DNA of 64,000 nt from Pelosinus propionicus DSM 13327. Lineage in GTDB: Bacteria > Bacillota > Negativicutes > DSM-13327. The stretch covers positions 1 to 64,000 of the forward strand of contig NZ_FOTS01000021.1 in the NCBI RefSeq assembly GCF_900114615.1, read 5' to 3'. The first letter of the stretch is position 1. Each line of letters opens with the position of its first letter. The notes under the pieces are model-generated. The model was not told where the DNA came from, made no database searches, and saw only the letters and a list, made by a program, of their open reading frames with translations. The translations under genes and the position numbers were made by a program. Below are positions 53,323-62,998 of this stretch, piece after piece.

Positions 53323-55290
53323 TTATATGGAAAACTTATGAATCGTTCTTTGTAATTCTTCAGCCAAATTTGACAATGCATGACTAGAAGAAGCAATTTC
53401 CTGCATAGAGGCGGACTGCTCCTGCGTAGCAGCAGATATACTTTGTGTTTCCCCCGAAGTCGTTTTTGTAACAGTATGAATAACGTCTACCGCAGCAACA
53501 ATCGTTTTTCTACCTTCATTCATTTGTTGAATGGAAGTTGTAATTTCGTGAGCTCGTCTCGTCACTTTCTCAACTAATGCTTCAATTTGGGCAAAGGATT
53601 CTCCTGCCCGATTTACAACCTCTCCACCAATACCAACTTCACGCGTACCGCTATGCATGGCTGCTACTGCTTGATTGGTATCTTCCTGCACTTCTTGAAT
53701 CATGCCAGCAATCCTTTTAGCTGCATCTTCAGATTGCTCAGCTAATTTTCGCACTTCTTCCGCTACTACAGCAAACCCTTTTCCCTGTTCACCAGCTCTT
53801 GCCGCTTCAATTGCAGCATTTAATGCTAATAAATTGGTTTGCCCGGCAATTGTAGAAATAACATCTACAATTTGACCAATTTCTTTTGATCTCTCACCTA
53901 ACTTAGCTACTACTTGTGCCGATGCTAAAACAGTCTGCTCAATAATATTCATTTGCTGTACAGCACTGCCAATGGCTTTAGTGCCTTCAACAGCAGCACA
54001 AGCTGTTTGATCCGAAGTAGTTGTAACAGCAGCAGCATGATCCACCACCCGCAAAATACTACTAGACATATCCCCCACACTAGCAGAGGTCTCTTCTGCA
54101 GCCTGCAGCTGTTTCTGAGCTCCGGCAGCAACTTCTGAAATCGACTCAGCTACCTGACTCGAAGCATATGCTGACTGTTCAGCACTGGCTGTAAGCTCCT
54201 CTGCTGAAGCAGCAACATGCTCTGCCGTTTGCGAAATATCTTGAATCAGACCTTTTAGGTTCTCTGCCATAGTGGAAAAGGACATTGCTAACTGTCCAAT
54301 TTCATCACTTGTCCCAAGAGAGATATTGTCTGCTGTAAGATCACCACTGGCTAATAACTGGGCTCTTTTTGTCAAGATCATCACATTATCAGTTATTTTC
54401 TTTGCCAAACTCCAGCTCACCGCAACAGACAGGGCAATGCCCAGTAAAGCAATTATAATAAATTGATATCCTAACGACGTCAATTGACCATATATCTCTT
54501 TTTCATCAACAGTAATCCCCAGCAGCCATCCTGTAGAAGGAATCTGAGAATAAATCATTACCTTCGTAGTACCGTCCGCATCATAGGTCTCGATTCCATG
54601 ATCCTTTGACAGCATATCTGTTGCAAACTTCTGAATCGCCGGATTGTCATGAATATTTTTTGAGACCTGAGCGGTATCAGGGTGAGCTAAAATAACTCCC
54701 TGCTGGTCAACAATAAAGCCAAACCCCTTCCCTTTAACATTAATTTCGTTAACTGCTTGACTTAACAGACCCAATTCAATATCAATCCCAACAACCCCTC
54801 TAGTAGTGCCAGCAGTTCCCTTCAGTGGGACAGCAGCCGAGATCACATATTTTTGAGTCGCTGCATCAATATAAGCATTCGTAAAGATTAATTTATTTTT
54901 ATTTTTGCTTTCCTGATACCAGCTTCGCTGACGCGGATCGTATCCCGCAGGAAGAGTTGAACCAGAGCCAAGAATCATTTTACCATCTTCTAACCCTACA
55001 TATAATTCCAATAATGTGGGATCGTTTTTATAATGCTGCAAAAAAGAAATCGGTATATCCTGATCACCTGTTACGGATTGAATCGCCTGGCTAATCACCA
55101 CTATGGTCTGGGCCTTTGTTAACAGCCAGCCATCTAACTCCTTTGCATGTGTATTCGTAATCGAAAACATTTCATTCGTAATGTTTTGTACTACTTCATG
55201 TCTGGCAAAAAAATATCCCATGGCTGTAACGGATAACATCACGGCACTTGTCACAATGACCATTAGCAAAAACTTGATTTTTAATTTCAT
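53323..55290 (-). CDS. Methyl-accepting chemotaxis protein with dCache-type sensor
   Basis: A 655-residue receptor. Membrane segments at about residues 5-28 and 275-300 bracket an extracytoplasmic Cache domain, with the marks [32 protein letters not shown] and GVVGIDIEL. These are typical of amino-acid- or carboxylate-sensing dCache domains. HAMP follows, then the signalling coiled coil with [39 protein letters not shown]. The ATG at 55290 is chosen although AAGGAG lies 13 bases upstream; the frame extends to 55350, across a leader hairpin. It resembles the receptor at 31285 in its signalling end, but not in its sensor. Confidence 0.93.
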   Translation of the reverse strand: MKLKIKFLLMVIVTSAVMLSVTAMGYFFARHEVVQNITNEMFSITNTHAKELDGWLLTKAQTIVVISQAIQSVTGDQDIPISFLQHYKNDPTLLELYVGLEDGKMILGSGSTLPAGYDPRQRSWYQESKNKNKLIFTNAYIDAATQKYVISAAVPLKGTAGTTRGVVGIDIELGLLSQAVNEINVKGKGFGFIVDQQGVILAHPDTAQVSKNIHDNPAIQKFATDMLSKDHGIETYDADGTTKVMIYSQIPSTGWLLGITVDEKEIYGQLTSLGYQFIIIALLGIALSVAVSWSLAKKITDNVMILTKRAQLLASGDLTADNISLGTSDEIGQLAMSFSTMAENLKGLIQDISQTAEHVAASAEELTASAEQSAYASSQVAESISEVAAGAQKQLQAAEETSASVGDMSSSILRVVDHAAAVTTTSDQTACAAVEGTKAIGSAVQQMNIIEQTVLASAQVVAKLGERSKEIGQIVDVISTIAGQTNLLALNAAIEAARAGEQGKGFAVVAEEVRKLAEQSEDAAKRIAGMIQEVQEDTNQAVAAMHSGTREVGIGGEVVNRAGESFAQIEALVEKVTRRAHEITTSIQQMNEGRKTIVAAVDVIHTVTKTTSGETQSISAATQEQSASMQEIASSSHALSNLAEELQRTIHKFSI

Positions 55291-55319
55291 ACGACGTACT
55301 TCACTCCTTGTTGAATCTA

Positions 55320-55356
55320 CAAGAGATGCCTTCGCAGTATGCGAAGGCATCTCTTG
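55320..55356. promoter_or_regulatory. Perfect 17-base-pair leader hairpin upstream of chemoreceptor
   Basis: CAAGAGATGCCTTCGCA (55320-55336), loop GTA, and its inverse (55340-55356), about 30 bases upstream of the receptor start. There is no T run, so it is not a standard terminator; it may protect or regulate the mRNA. Confidence 0.6.
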
Positions 55357-55477
55357 GTGAACACTCTGAAAACCATGAAATATTCTATCAGTGTTTCACT
55401 ATTATGTCAATAAAGCTTTTTATGATCCCAGCTACACTACATAATAAAAAAAGAATCGCATTCTACGGTAAAACGAT

Positions 55478-55506
55478 TTGCTATTCTAAAGAAAATAGTA
55501 TATAAT
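55478..55506 (+). promoter_or_regulatory. Promoter of tRNA-Gln
   Basis: TTGCTA (55478-55483) and TATAAT (55501-55506), 17-base spacer, 18 bases before the tRNA. Confidence 0.75.
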
Positions 55507-55524
55507 GCATATAGGAAATTTCAT

Positions 55525-55600
55525 TGGGGCGTCGCCAAGCTGGTAAGGCACGGGATTCTGATTCCCGCATCCGCAGGTTCGAGTCCTGCCGCCCTAGCCA
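55525..55600 (+). tRNA. tRNA-Gln (anticodon CUG)
   Basis: The acceptor stem TGGGGCG pairs with CGCCCTA, followed by an encoded discriminator and CCA end (GCCA). The anticodon arm is CGGGA-TTCTGAT-TCCCG with CTG as anticodon, reading CAG codons for glutamine. The T-loop carries the normal GGTTCGAGTCC. The whole is 76 bases with its own promoter and terminator. A tRNA-Gln with UUG must lie elsewhere. Confidence 0.93.
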
Positions 55601-55636
55601 TGATAGTTCATAAATCAATAATTACATTATGTAATT

Positions 55637-55664
55637 AACCCTGCATAGATTGCAGGGTTTTATT
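55637..55664 (+). terminator. tRNA-Gln terminator
   Basis: AACCCTGCA, loop TAGAT, TGCAGGGTT (55637-55659), then TTATT. A short AACCGC-type palindrome follows at 55683-55707. Confidence 0.8.
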
Positions 55665-55680
55665 ATTTAAAAAAGTTATT

Positions 55681-55707
55681 TTGAACCGCTAGTAGTCTTC
55701 GCGGTTC
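55681..55707. repeat. Short CGCGGTT-type palindrome
   Basis: TTGAACCGC and GCGGTTC surround a short TAGTAGTCTTC core. It seems to be a collapsed member of the CGCGAAGA repeat family. Confidence 0.5.
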
Positions 55708-55736
55708 ATTATTTTTATTATAAAGACATGGTCTAC

Positions 55737-58151
55737 TTACCGACTCGTAAACCATCGTATAAAAGCGTCGCTCGGCAAAGGTTCCGAAAAATAATATCCT
55801 TGTATCTCATCACATTCAAGCTTTCGCAGAAAATCTAATTCTTGTTTTGTTTCAACGCCCTCTGCAATGGTTTTTATCTTCAAACTTTTTCCCAAAGCCA
55901 CTACTGCTTCAATAATTGCTTCATTTACCGAGTCCGTAGACAAACGACGCACAAAAGATTGGTCAATTTTCAATCGATCCAGAGGGAAATAGCGTAAATA
56001 ACTCAAACTAGAAAACCCAGTTCCAAAATCATCTAGGGATAAATTGATTCCCATCTCTTTAATAAACTCCAGCTGCTTGATAACAAACTCCGGCTGTCGC
56101 ATGACAACACTCTCTGTTAGTTCCAAATCCAGATATCCTGGCTCAATGCCACTTTCTTTTATAATATTAGAAAGCATCGGCAAAAAACCTTTCTCTTGAA
56201 ATTGAATGGCAGAAATGTTGACGGAGATAGGAATTGGTGGTAATCCCTTTCGAATCCATTCTTTATGCTGCCGGCACGCTTCTGCCAAAACCCATTCGCC
56301 AATGGGAATAATAAGACCTGTCTCTTCTAAAATTGGAATGAAATCTCCTGGCGGTACGATTTCGGAATTAGGGCGTATCCAGCGAATCAATGCCTCCACT
56401 CCAATGAGAGTTTCTGTTTTACTGTCCACTTGGGGCTGATAAAATAAAACAAACTCTTCTTTTGCCAGGGCACGCCGCAGATTATTTTCCAGCATAAGAC
56501 GTTCTGATGCGTATTCATTCATATTGGCTTCAAAGAATTCATAAAAATTACGTCCATTATCCTTCACCTTATGCATGGCTGTATCAGCATTGCGAATTAG
56601 CACTTCTGCCGTATCTCCATCATCAGGATATACACTAACGCCAATACTAGCAGTAATAATTAGCTCGAATCCGCCATGCAAGAGAGGTCTTTCCAGAGCA
56701 CTCATGATTTCATGAATTACTTTTATAATCTCTTCTTTTTGAGAAATCTTAGGGACAATAAAGTTAAAGGTATCACCGCCAAAACGAGCTGTTAAACTTG
56801 TTCTCTTAGAGCAGGTCTCCAACCGATCAGCAAGCTCTTTTAAGACTTCATCTCCCACTTTGTGCCCTAAAGAGTCATTGATATTTTTAAATCGATCTAA
56901 ATTAAGAGAAATAACTCCTACACCGCTACCACTATGGCGAGCCCTTTCAATATCCTTTGCTAGCTGCTTGCCTAACACTTCCCGATTCGCCAGTCCTGTT
57001 AGCGCATCATGCCTTGCCAAATAGTGAATCCGCTCTTCGGCTGCCTTTTTCTCACTCATATCGGTAAATCGTGCTAGGTAATTAATCAAATTACCTTCTT
57101 CATCTTTAATCTGATCAATTCGCAACCATTTTAAATAAATTACACCATCTTTTCTCTTCTCCCAGATTTCGCCTTCCCAAGAACCTGTTTGAAGAATTGC
57201 CGCCCACATGTTTTGGTAAAAGATCTTATCGTGGCAACCAGACTTTAAAAGACTAGGCTCTCTACCAATAACCTCATCAGATGAATAGCCTGTAGCTAAA
57301 GAAAAAGCGCGATTTACGGCAACAAAACGATTCTCTTTATCTGTAACTGAAATTGCCTCACCACTACTTTCAAATATTTTAGCCCAAATCGGCATTTGCT
57401 TCTCCATTTTCTTACTCTCTGTAACATCAACAACCAAGGCAACTAGCCCTGTTACAATGCCATCACAATTTGTGGTTGGAATTTTATTCGTATAAATCCA
57501 TCGAATCTCACCACTAGCATGATTGATTTGTTCCAAAATGCCAAGCTTAGGCTGGCCTGACTCAAGAACTGCTAAATCATCCTTATAATACTTCGCAGAG
57601 TAGGAGGGAAATAATTCCTGAGATGATTTTCCTACAAACTCCTGCATAGGAATTCCAATATCTTTTTCTACTTGTTTATTAACGCGAATAATTTTATTAT
57701 CCATATCTTTATACCAAATTTGCACAGGAATCAAATTAAAAAGTGTTTCATACTCTTTCATGTGATGACTTAGCTTTTGATAAGCCTTACAATTACGACA
57801 TAAAAGGACAGCCAATTGAGCTGCCATCGTAATCAGCATTTTCGCAGTATCTGTAGTACTGCCAATCACAATTTTGCCTCTTCTTGCATCCCCCAAAAAA
57901 ATAATGTCTTCTATGTAATCACAAAATGTGTCCATCTGTAAACTTCCAATATGCTCATCACTAGAAAGCTTGTACTTTTCTCCAAATCCCAAAGCACCAG
58001 ACTCAGCAAGGAGGTCTCCCATATGATCCCAGATCATAACAGGATATCCACTTATATCATAAATTAAAGTAACAATCTCCTGAGCAATGGATGTGCCCGA
58101 CTCTAATTCCAAAACACTCTTACCTCCGCTCTTAGATCTCTGCATTTCCAT
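55737..58151 (-). CDS. GGDEF/EAL protein with two PAS domains (likely c-di-GMP phosphodiesterase)
   Basis: An 804-residue protein. The N-terminal 120 residues resemble a sugar-diacid-recognition or CdaR-type sensor (LIYDISGYPVMIWDHMGDLLAESG). Two PAS domains follow (about 135-250 and 255-375), then GGDEF (about 380-540) and EAL (about 555-800). The GGDEF motif reads GGDTF, so cyclase activity is probably lost, although the domain may still bind GTP. The EAL domain is intact: GVEALIRW, LELTES, LDDFGTGFSS, DQSFV and IAEGVET. The net effect should be c-di-GMP breakdown. It stands alone. It likely opposes the diguanylate cyclase at 15732-17516. Confidence 0.9.
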   Translation of the reverse strand: MEMQRSKSGGKSVLELESGTSIAQEIVTLIYDISGYPVMIWDHMGDLLAESGALGFGEKYKLSSDEHIGSLQMDTFCDYIEDIIFLGDARRGKIVIGSTTDTAKMLITMAAQLAVLLCRNCKAYQKLSHHMKEYETLFNLIPVQIWYKDMDNKIIRVNKQVEKDIGIPMQEFVGKSSQELFPSYSAKYYKDDLAVLESGQPKLGILEQINHASGEIRWIYTNKIPTTNCDGIVTGLVALVVDVTESKKMEKQMPIWAKIFESSGEAISVTDKENRFVAVNRAFSLATGYSSDEVIGREPSLLKSGCHDKIFYQNMWAAILQTGSWEGEIWEKRKDGVIYLKWLRIDQIKDEEGNLINYLARFTDMSEKKAAEERIHYLARHDALTGLANREVLGKQLAKDIERARHSGSGVGVISLNLDRFKNINDSLGHKVGDEVLKELADRLETCSKRTSLTARFGGDTFNFIVPKISQKEEIIKVIHEIMSALERPLLHGGFELIITASIGVSVYPDDGDTAEVLIRNADTAMHKVKDNGRNFYEFFEANMNEYASERLMLENNLRRALAKEEFVLFYQPQVDSKTETLIGVEALIRWIRPNSEIVPPGDFIPILEETGLIIPIGEWVLAEACRQHKEWIRKGLPPIPISVNISAIQFQEKGFLPMLSNIIKESGIEPGYLDLELTESVVMRQPEFVIKQLEFIKEMGINLSLDDFGTGFSSLSYLRYFPLDRLKIDQSFVRRLSTDSVNEAIIEAVVALGKSLKIKTIAEGVETKQELDFLRKLECDEIQGYYFSEPLPSDAFIRWFTSR

Positions 58152-58382
58152 AGGAGCACCTGCAGCCCTATTCTAATCTAATGTTAGTCTATACTTCGAC
58201 AAGATGCCACATAATTCCTATAAGAGAACGTACGATTTCTAGACTTTTATCTCTGATTACTAATTCTCCATGGATTATACTTGCAAAATCCCCTCAATAG
58301 AAAATCTACTTAATGATGTACAAGCTTCAGTAATGTTTGGTACAATAGAATAAGATATCAATGAGAAAGGAGCTCTTTTACC

Positions 58383-58943
58383 ATGCAAACTCCAACCCCA
58401 CCAACGAAACCAATTCCTCCTACACCGCCTGCTATGAATCCAAAATCCTCTGAAAATAATGCAAATCCCCCCTCCTCTAATTCTGTTAATATTGATAAAT
58501 CAGCAGCTGCAAAGATACCGACAGAAGGTAAAACGAATATTCCTCCTCCTGCATCTACAAAGCAGACAGCCTCTCCCTCCTCTATCGATAACAACTCTGC
58601 TCCTGCACAGCCATCTTCAGGAACGTACCAAGAAACCTCCTCCCAAGCCACTCCGGCCTCCACAGTATCCACCGCGAAGAATAACTCCTCTCCTTTGGGT
58701 TTCGGATTCTTCTTTTCTCTTGTAATACTTATTGCCATTTCTCTTGCCTGCTTTCGCCTATGGAAGAGCAATCAAAATAAACGGCGAACCATTCTTAATT
58801 ATTCTGCTGACAGCCAACAGGATCTTCTGAATCTAATGAATTCCTCAGCAGCTCCTTCTTCTTCTCCTTCTCCTCAGAAAATTGCACAGAAAAAGAACAA
58901 ATCATCCTCTAAAATAAAAGGAAACTTTGAAGTACGAGTTTAA
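58383..58943 (+). CDS. Pro/Ser-rich single-pass membrane protein
   Basis: A 186-residue protein of unknown function. The first 105 residues are low-complexity, rich in proline, serine, threonine and asparagine, without a signal peptide. One membrane segment follows (LGFGFFFSLVILIAISLACFRLW, about 104-126), then a basic tail ending KKNKSSSKIKGNFEVRV. The positive residues after the segment suggest the tail is cytoplasmic and the Pro-rich part outside. AAAGGAG lies 10 bases before the ATG, and an extended -10 (TGGTACAAT) is at 58338-58346. It has its own terminator. The gene looks real because codon use and signals agree; the function cannot be assigned. Confidence 0.7.
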   Translation: MQTPTPPTKPIPPTPPAMNPKSSENNANPPSSNSVNIDKSAAAKIPTEGKTNIPPPASTKQTASPSSIDNNSAPAQPSSGTYQETSSQATPASTVSTAKNNSSPLGFGFFFSLVILIAISLACFRLWKSNQNKRRTILNYSADSQQDLLNLMNSSAAPSSSPSPQKIAQKKNKSSSKIKGNFEVRV

Positions 58944-58972
58944 TATTTTCCAAGTTTAATAGTCATGACATG

Positions 58973-59028
58973 AAGAATGAAAGAGACACTAAGGAACATG
59001 ATGACTCCCTGGCGTCTCTTTCATTCTT
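58973..59028. terminator. Terminator between convergent genes
   Basis: AAGAATGAAAGAGAC (58973-58987) pairs with GTCTCTTTCATTCTT (59014-59028), a 15-base stem with a 26-base loop. Confidence 0.7.
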
Positions 59029-59065
59029 CGCACCTAGCAATTCGGTGCTTCTCTTTATTTATGAA

Positions 59066-60220
59066 TTAGACCGAAGAAGCATTCCTTATAGCAGGATGTA
59101 TGTTATGATCTGACTCCATGTTAATCGTAATCCCCATTGCCGAAACATCATCTCTAACTTTACCTGCCTCACATAGGGCCTTCCACGATTCAATACTACC
59201 ATTGGCATCTGTAGACAGTACAACGGGCCTTTCTAATACATCAGCGATACCATCTGAGAAAAAGATCACTTCATCCCCATTCTGAAACGGAAAGCTATGC
59301 TGCTGAAATTCTGCGTTGTCATATAAACCAATCGGACTTCCCGGTGTGGTAATGAATTGCCATTTTCCATTTGAATGATATAAAAAGTGATGAATTCCTC
59401 CTGAGGCATAGGTTATCATTTTGGTTGTAAAGTTTAACTCAAAACAAATAATCGTAGCATAAAAATCTTCGTAGCAATAGGGCATAATCGCCTGATTTAA
59501 CCATTCGATCTTTTCTTTTGGTGAATTACACTGTCCAAATCCCTGTTCAATTAAAGATTTAAGAGCAGAAGTAATTAATGCCGTTGCCACTCCATGCCCA
59601 CTAATATCTAAAATATATCCTACTACATTCTGCTTTTGCTCATCCCATTTATAATCATACAAATCACCACTTACAACATGTAAAGGCCGGTATAAGGTCT
59701 TGATCGTAAACATGCTGCCAGCAATATTATTCGGTAAAAAACGCCGTTGCACTAAACTTGCCACATATAAATCCTTACGCAATCTTTCCTGGTAAAATTG
59801 TTTTACTTTTAGCTCTTCTTGCACCTGCTTATATAAGGAATAACTGTGAATTGCGTTTCTCACTTTTAAAACTAAAGTATCTTCCAATATGGAATCCTCA
59901 AGTGTTTTATGAAAATAATCATATGCTCCCAGTTTTAGTGCCTGCATCACATACTCATTTTGGCTTAAAGCAGACTGAACAATAATTGGAATATGCCGAT
60001 ATCCTTCATGTTGTTTCATTTCCGCTAAAACAGCAAAACCATCCTTATTGGGCATAACTAAATCCAGCAGTACTAAATCAATATCAAATTGTTCTAAAAG
60101 TGCAATCACTTGAAAACCATCTGCTGCTTCATGGATAGTGACTTCCTTCATATCTTTGAGAAAAGACTTTAAAATTTTACGATTTACACTAAAATCATCA
60201 GCTACTATAATATGGTTCAT
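59066..60220 (-). CDS. Response regulator with PP2C-type (RsbU/SpoIIE) phosphatase domain
   Basis: A 384-residue regulator. The receiver (residues 1-125) has IIVADDFSVNRKI, aspartate in LVLLDLVMPNKDGF and lysine in YFHKTL. The C-terminal half is a PPM/SpoIIE phosphatase, with the metal motifs VSGDLYDYKWDE, GYILDISGHGVATALIT and DEVIFFSDGIADV. Such proteins dephosphorylate anti-sigma-factor antagonists. No partner anti-sigma gene is near. AGGAGG precedes the ATG. It is monocistronic, with serS further downstream on the same strand separated by a terminator. Confidence 0.9.
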   Translation of the reverse strand: MNHIIVADDFSVNRKILKSFLKDMKEVTIHEAADGFQVIALLEQFDIDLVLLDLVMPNKDGFAVLAEMKQHEGYRHIPIIVQSALSQNEYVMQALKLGAYDYFHKTLEDSILEDTLVLKVRNAIHSYSLYKQVQEELKVKQFYQERLRKDLYVASLVQRRFLPNNIAGSMFTIKTLYRPLHVVSGDLYDYKWDEQKQNVVGYILDISGHGVATALITSALKSLIEQGFGQCNSPKEKIEWLNQAIMPYCYEDFYATIICFELNFTTKMITYASGGIHHFLYHSNGKWQFITTPGSPIGLYDNAEFQQHSFPFQNGDEVIFFSDGIADVLERPVVLSTDANGSIESWKALCEAGKVRDDVSAMGITINMESDHNIHPAIRNASSV

Positions 60221-60287
60221 CAGCGTCTCTTATCCCTCCTACAAGATAGAGTGAAAAGTACAAAGCGCATACTCCCTTACTTACAAT

Positions 60288-60317
60288 AAAAAGACTTGGC
60301 TTATGCCAAGTCTTTTT
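60288..60317 (-). terminator. serS terminator
   Basis: AAAAAGACTTGGC, loop TTAT, GCCAAGTCTTTTT (60288-60317): a 13-base perfect stem that can act on both strands. It lies 35 bases past the serS stop. Confidence 0.88.
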
Positions 60318-60351
60318 GCAGGCAAAGAAGCTTTATTCTACCTAGTAAAAT

Positions 60352-61626
60352 TTACTTAGTAGCAATAACATCAACACCCATATATTTCCTTAATACTTCT
60401 GGTACAATAACAGAGCCATCAGCCTGCTGATAATTCTCTAAAATGGCCGCCACGGTACGACCGATTGCCAAGCCTGATCCATTAAGAGTATGCACAAACT
60501 CTGGTTTAGACTTTGCTTCGCGACGGAACTTAATATCCGCACGACGACCTTGAAAATCCTCAAAATTGGAACAAGATGAAATCTCCCGGTAGGCATTGAA
60601 ACTAGGGAGCCAGACTTCAATATCATAGGTCTTAGCAGAAGAGAATCCTATATCACCGCTGCATAAAGCTACCGTACGGTAGGGTAAACCTAATAGTTCT
60701 AAAATACGTTCTGCATTATGCGTTAATTTTTCTAACTCTTCATAGGAATTTTCAGGTAAAGAGAACTTCACCATCTCTACTTTATTAAACTGATGCTGAC
60801 GAATCAGCCCACGAGTATCGCGGCCGGCAGCTCCTGCCTCTGCACGAAAACAAGCGCTATACGCAGTATAATATAAAGGCAAATCCTTAGCATCCAAAAT
60901 TTCACCACGATGGTAATTGGTAATTGGAACTTCAGCGGTAGGGATCAAATAATAATCCAGCCCCTCTAACTTAAACATATCCTCGCCAAATTTAGGCAGC
61001 TGTCCCGTACCTGTCATACTGTCTTTATTTGCAATAAATGGAGGGAAAAATTCCGTGTAGCCATGTTCGCCTGTATGTATATCCAGCATAAAACTAATGA
61101 GTGATCGTTCTAGCCTGGCACCAAGACCGCGGTAAAAAGTAAAACGTGCGCCTGTAACTTTGCCGCCCCGTTCAAAATCAAGAATATTAAGTTTCTCACC
61201 AATTTCCCAGTGAGCTAGCGGCGGCTGCACAAATGTAGGCAAAGTTCCCCATTTGCGTACTTCTACATTATCCTGTTCATCTCGCCCTACAGGTGCCGAT
61301 TGATGGGGTATATTGGGGATATTCATAATAATCGCCTGTAATTGTCCCTCTACTTCTTTTACCTTACCATCTAATGCAGCAATTTGGTCACCGACCAGAC
61401 GCATCTGAGATACTAAATTATCCGCATTTTCTTTTGCTTTCTTCAAGCGGCTGATTTCAAGAGAAACGGTGTTACGCGTATTTTTAAGCGTTTCTACCTG
61501 CCCTAACAGCTCCCGGCGCTCTTTCTCTAAAGCTAAAAATTCATCCAAACTAAAATTCATACCACGCTTTACTAAGGCTTGCTGAACTTCTTCTGTATGG
61601 TCCCTAACAAATTTAACATCAAGCAT
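60352..61626 (-). CDS. serS: Seryl-tRNA synthetase
   Basis: Charges tRNA-Ser with serine. The N-terminal coiled-coil arm (residues 30-110) is followed by the class II core, with motif 2 ([27 protein letters not shown]) and motif 3 ([18 protein letters not shown]). The N-terminus [14 protein letters not shown] is typical. At 424 residues the length is standard. GGAGGAGGG precedes the ATG by about 6 bases. No T-box leader was seen in the upstream 200 bases, but a terminator-like hairpin lies there. Confidence 0.97.
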   Translation of the reverse strand: MLDVKFVRDHTEEVQQALVKRGMNFSLDEFLALEKERRELLGQVETLKNTRNTVSLEISRLKKAKENADNLVSQMRLVGDQIAALDGKVKEVEGQLQAIIMNIPNIPHQSAPVGRDEQDNVEVRKWGTLPTFVQPPLAHWEIGEKLNILDFERGGKVTGARFTFYRGLGARLERSLISFMLDIHTGEHGYTEFFPPFIANKDSMTGTGQLPKFGEDMFKLEGLDYYLIPTAEVPITNYHRGEILDAKDLPLYYTAYSACFRAEAGAAGRDTRGLIRQHQFNKVEMVKFSLPENSYEELEKLTHNAERILELLGLPYRTVALCSGDIGFSSAKTYDIEVWLPSFNAYREISSCSNFEDFQGRRADIKFRREAKSKPEFVHTLNGSGLAIGRTVAAILENYQQADGSVIVPEVLRKYMGVDVIATK

Positions 61627-61696
61627 GCTAACCCTCCTCCTATTCCAGTAAAACCACTAACGCACTCTCTTAGACTAGAGAATACGGAGATTATAA

Positions 61697-61731
61697 TAAA
61701 AAACTCCCGCCTGCTATCCAGAAACGAGAGT
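61697..61731 (-). terminator. Hairpin with T run upstream of serS
   Basis: ACTCCCG (61703-61709) and CGAGAGT (61725-61731), followed on the minus strand by six T residues. It is either the end of the PAS/HD-GYP gene or an attenuator of serS. Confidence 0.6.
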
Positions 61732-61828
61732 ATTTTTCCGCATCAACACTGCTATGCGATACACAACGGAATAAATCTGTTCTTATACATAAATAGCGTA
61801 TACCATTATATTCTACAATATTCACTAT

Positions 61829-62827
61829 TTATTGTAAAGTAAGTCTAATACCACCTCCATAATTACATTCTCGAATAAAATCAATAAAAATACTGCTGAG
61901 TTCCGGATCAAACTGTCCACCAGCACATTTTTTTATTTCAACTAAGGCTTCCTCGATACTATGAGGACTACAATAACACCTTACACTCGTCATAGCATCA
62001 TAAGCATCACAGATTGTTAGCATACGACTAATCTGAGGAATTTCTTTTTCCTGTAGTCCATTAGGGTACCCCTTCCCATCATATCGTTCATGATGATGAC
62101 GAACAATGTGAGCCAACGTAGCAAACTCTTCTACCTCTTGTAAGATATCTGCCCCTTTGGAAGGATGACGTTTTACAATTTCATACTCTGCCTCTGTTAA
62201 ACGACCTGGCTTATTTAAAATCTCTTCGGAGATACCAATTTTACCTACATCATGAACGATTCCAGCTAAATAAGCCATTGTTACCTCACTATCAGATAAC
62301 CTCATGTATTCGGTTAAGCCAACAAGCAGTGCAGCAACATTTTCACTATGCTGCATCGTGTAGATATCTCTCACTCCAATTGCTTTGCAAAAGGCTCTAA
62401 TAATATTCATATTCACAGCATTCAGTTTATTTTCAAACACTTTGAACTTGTCAATTGCAATATAATTGCCTAGAGCATATTCTGGAAGCCCATTCTCATC
62501 TCGCAGAATATAGGTATTGACCAAAAACCATTTACCTTCCTTATTGCCAGGCATATTTAAATATACCTCACAGCCACTTATTTCTTGACCAGTAACCATT
62601 GTTTCAATTAAGGGACCTTGATAAGCACCGCCAAATTTCTTCACCTTTCCATTACAAAATAGGTCTAGTACAGAATGATGTAAGACGTCCTGCTGCTTCA
62701 CTTTCCACATATCGCATAATGCCTGATTGAGAAAAACTGACCTAAACTCACTATCAATCACAAGTACGCCGTGAAATAGGCCCATATGAACAGCTTGGGC
62801 GATTCGATACGCTATATCTTTTCTCAT
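61829..62827 (-). CDS. PAS domain HD-GYP phosphodiesterase
   Basis: A 332-residue protein, likely to break down c-di-GMP. A PAS domain fills the first 130 residues (VLVIDSEFRSVFLNQALCDMW). The HD-GYP domain is intact, with LAGIVHDVGKIGI, HHHERYDGKGYP and ICDAYDAMTS. Together these residues bind the metal pair and substrate. AGAGGAGTTTG precedes the ATG. The gene is divergent from the YkvI-like gene and its promoter should lie in the 170-base gap. Confidence 0.91.
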   Translation of the reverse strand: MRKDIAYRIAQAVHMGLFHGVLVIDSEFRSVFLNQALCDMWKVKQQDVLHHSVLDLFCNGKVKKFGGAYQGPLIETMVTGQEISGCEVYLNMPGNKEGKWFLVNTYILRDENGLPEYALGNYIAIDKFKVFENKLNAVNMNIIRAFCKAIGVRDIYTMQHSENVAALLVGLTEYMRLSDSEVTMAYLAGIVHDVGKIGISEEILNKPGRLTEAEYEIVKRHPSKGADILQEVEEFATLAHIVRHHHERYDGKGYPNGLQEKEIPQISRMLTICDAYDAMTSVRCYCSPHSIEEALVEIKKCAGGQFDPELSSIFIDFIRECNYGGGIRLTLQ

Positions 62828-62998
62828 CTGGCAGCAAACTCCTCTTGTGCATTTTCCCCCAGTTCATTTCCTTCCTAATTAATTTTCTCCCTATACACTA
62901 TTAAAAAATTCAATTTTTTTTCAATATATCCTGCATAATATCCCAACTTTTTACATAGAAAAAAATATGAGAACTGCCAAGTTCTAAGGAGTGATGCA

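Noticed and set aside
58358-58771. 137-residue frame antisense to the Pro/Ser-rich gene
   Set aside because: It lacks a ribosome site and its Gly/Glu/Val-rich composition is simply the complement of the Pro/Ser-rich gene.
61627-61828. T-box riboswitch before serS
   Set aside because: No AGGGTGGNACCGCG-type T-box sequence or specifier loop is visible; only a short terminator-like hairpin.
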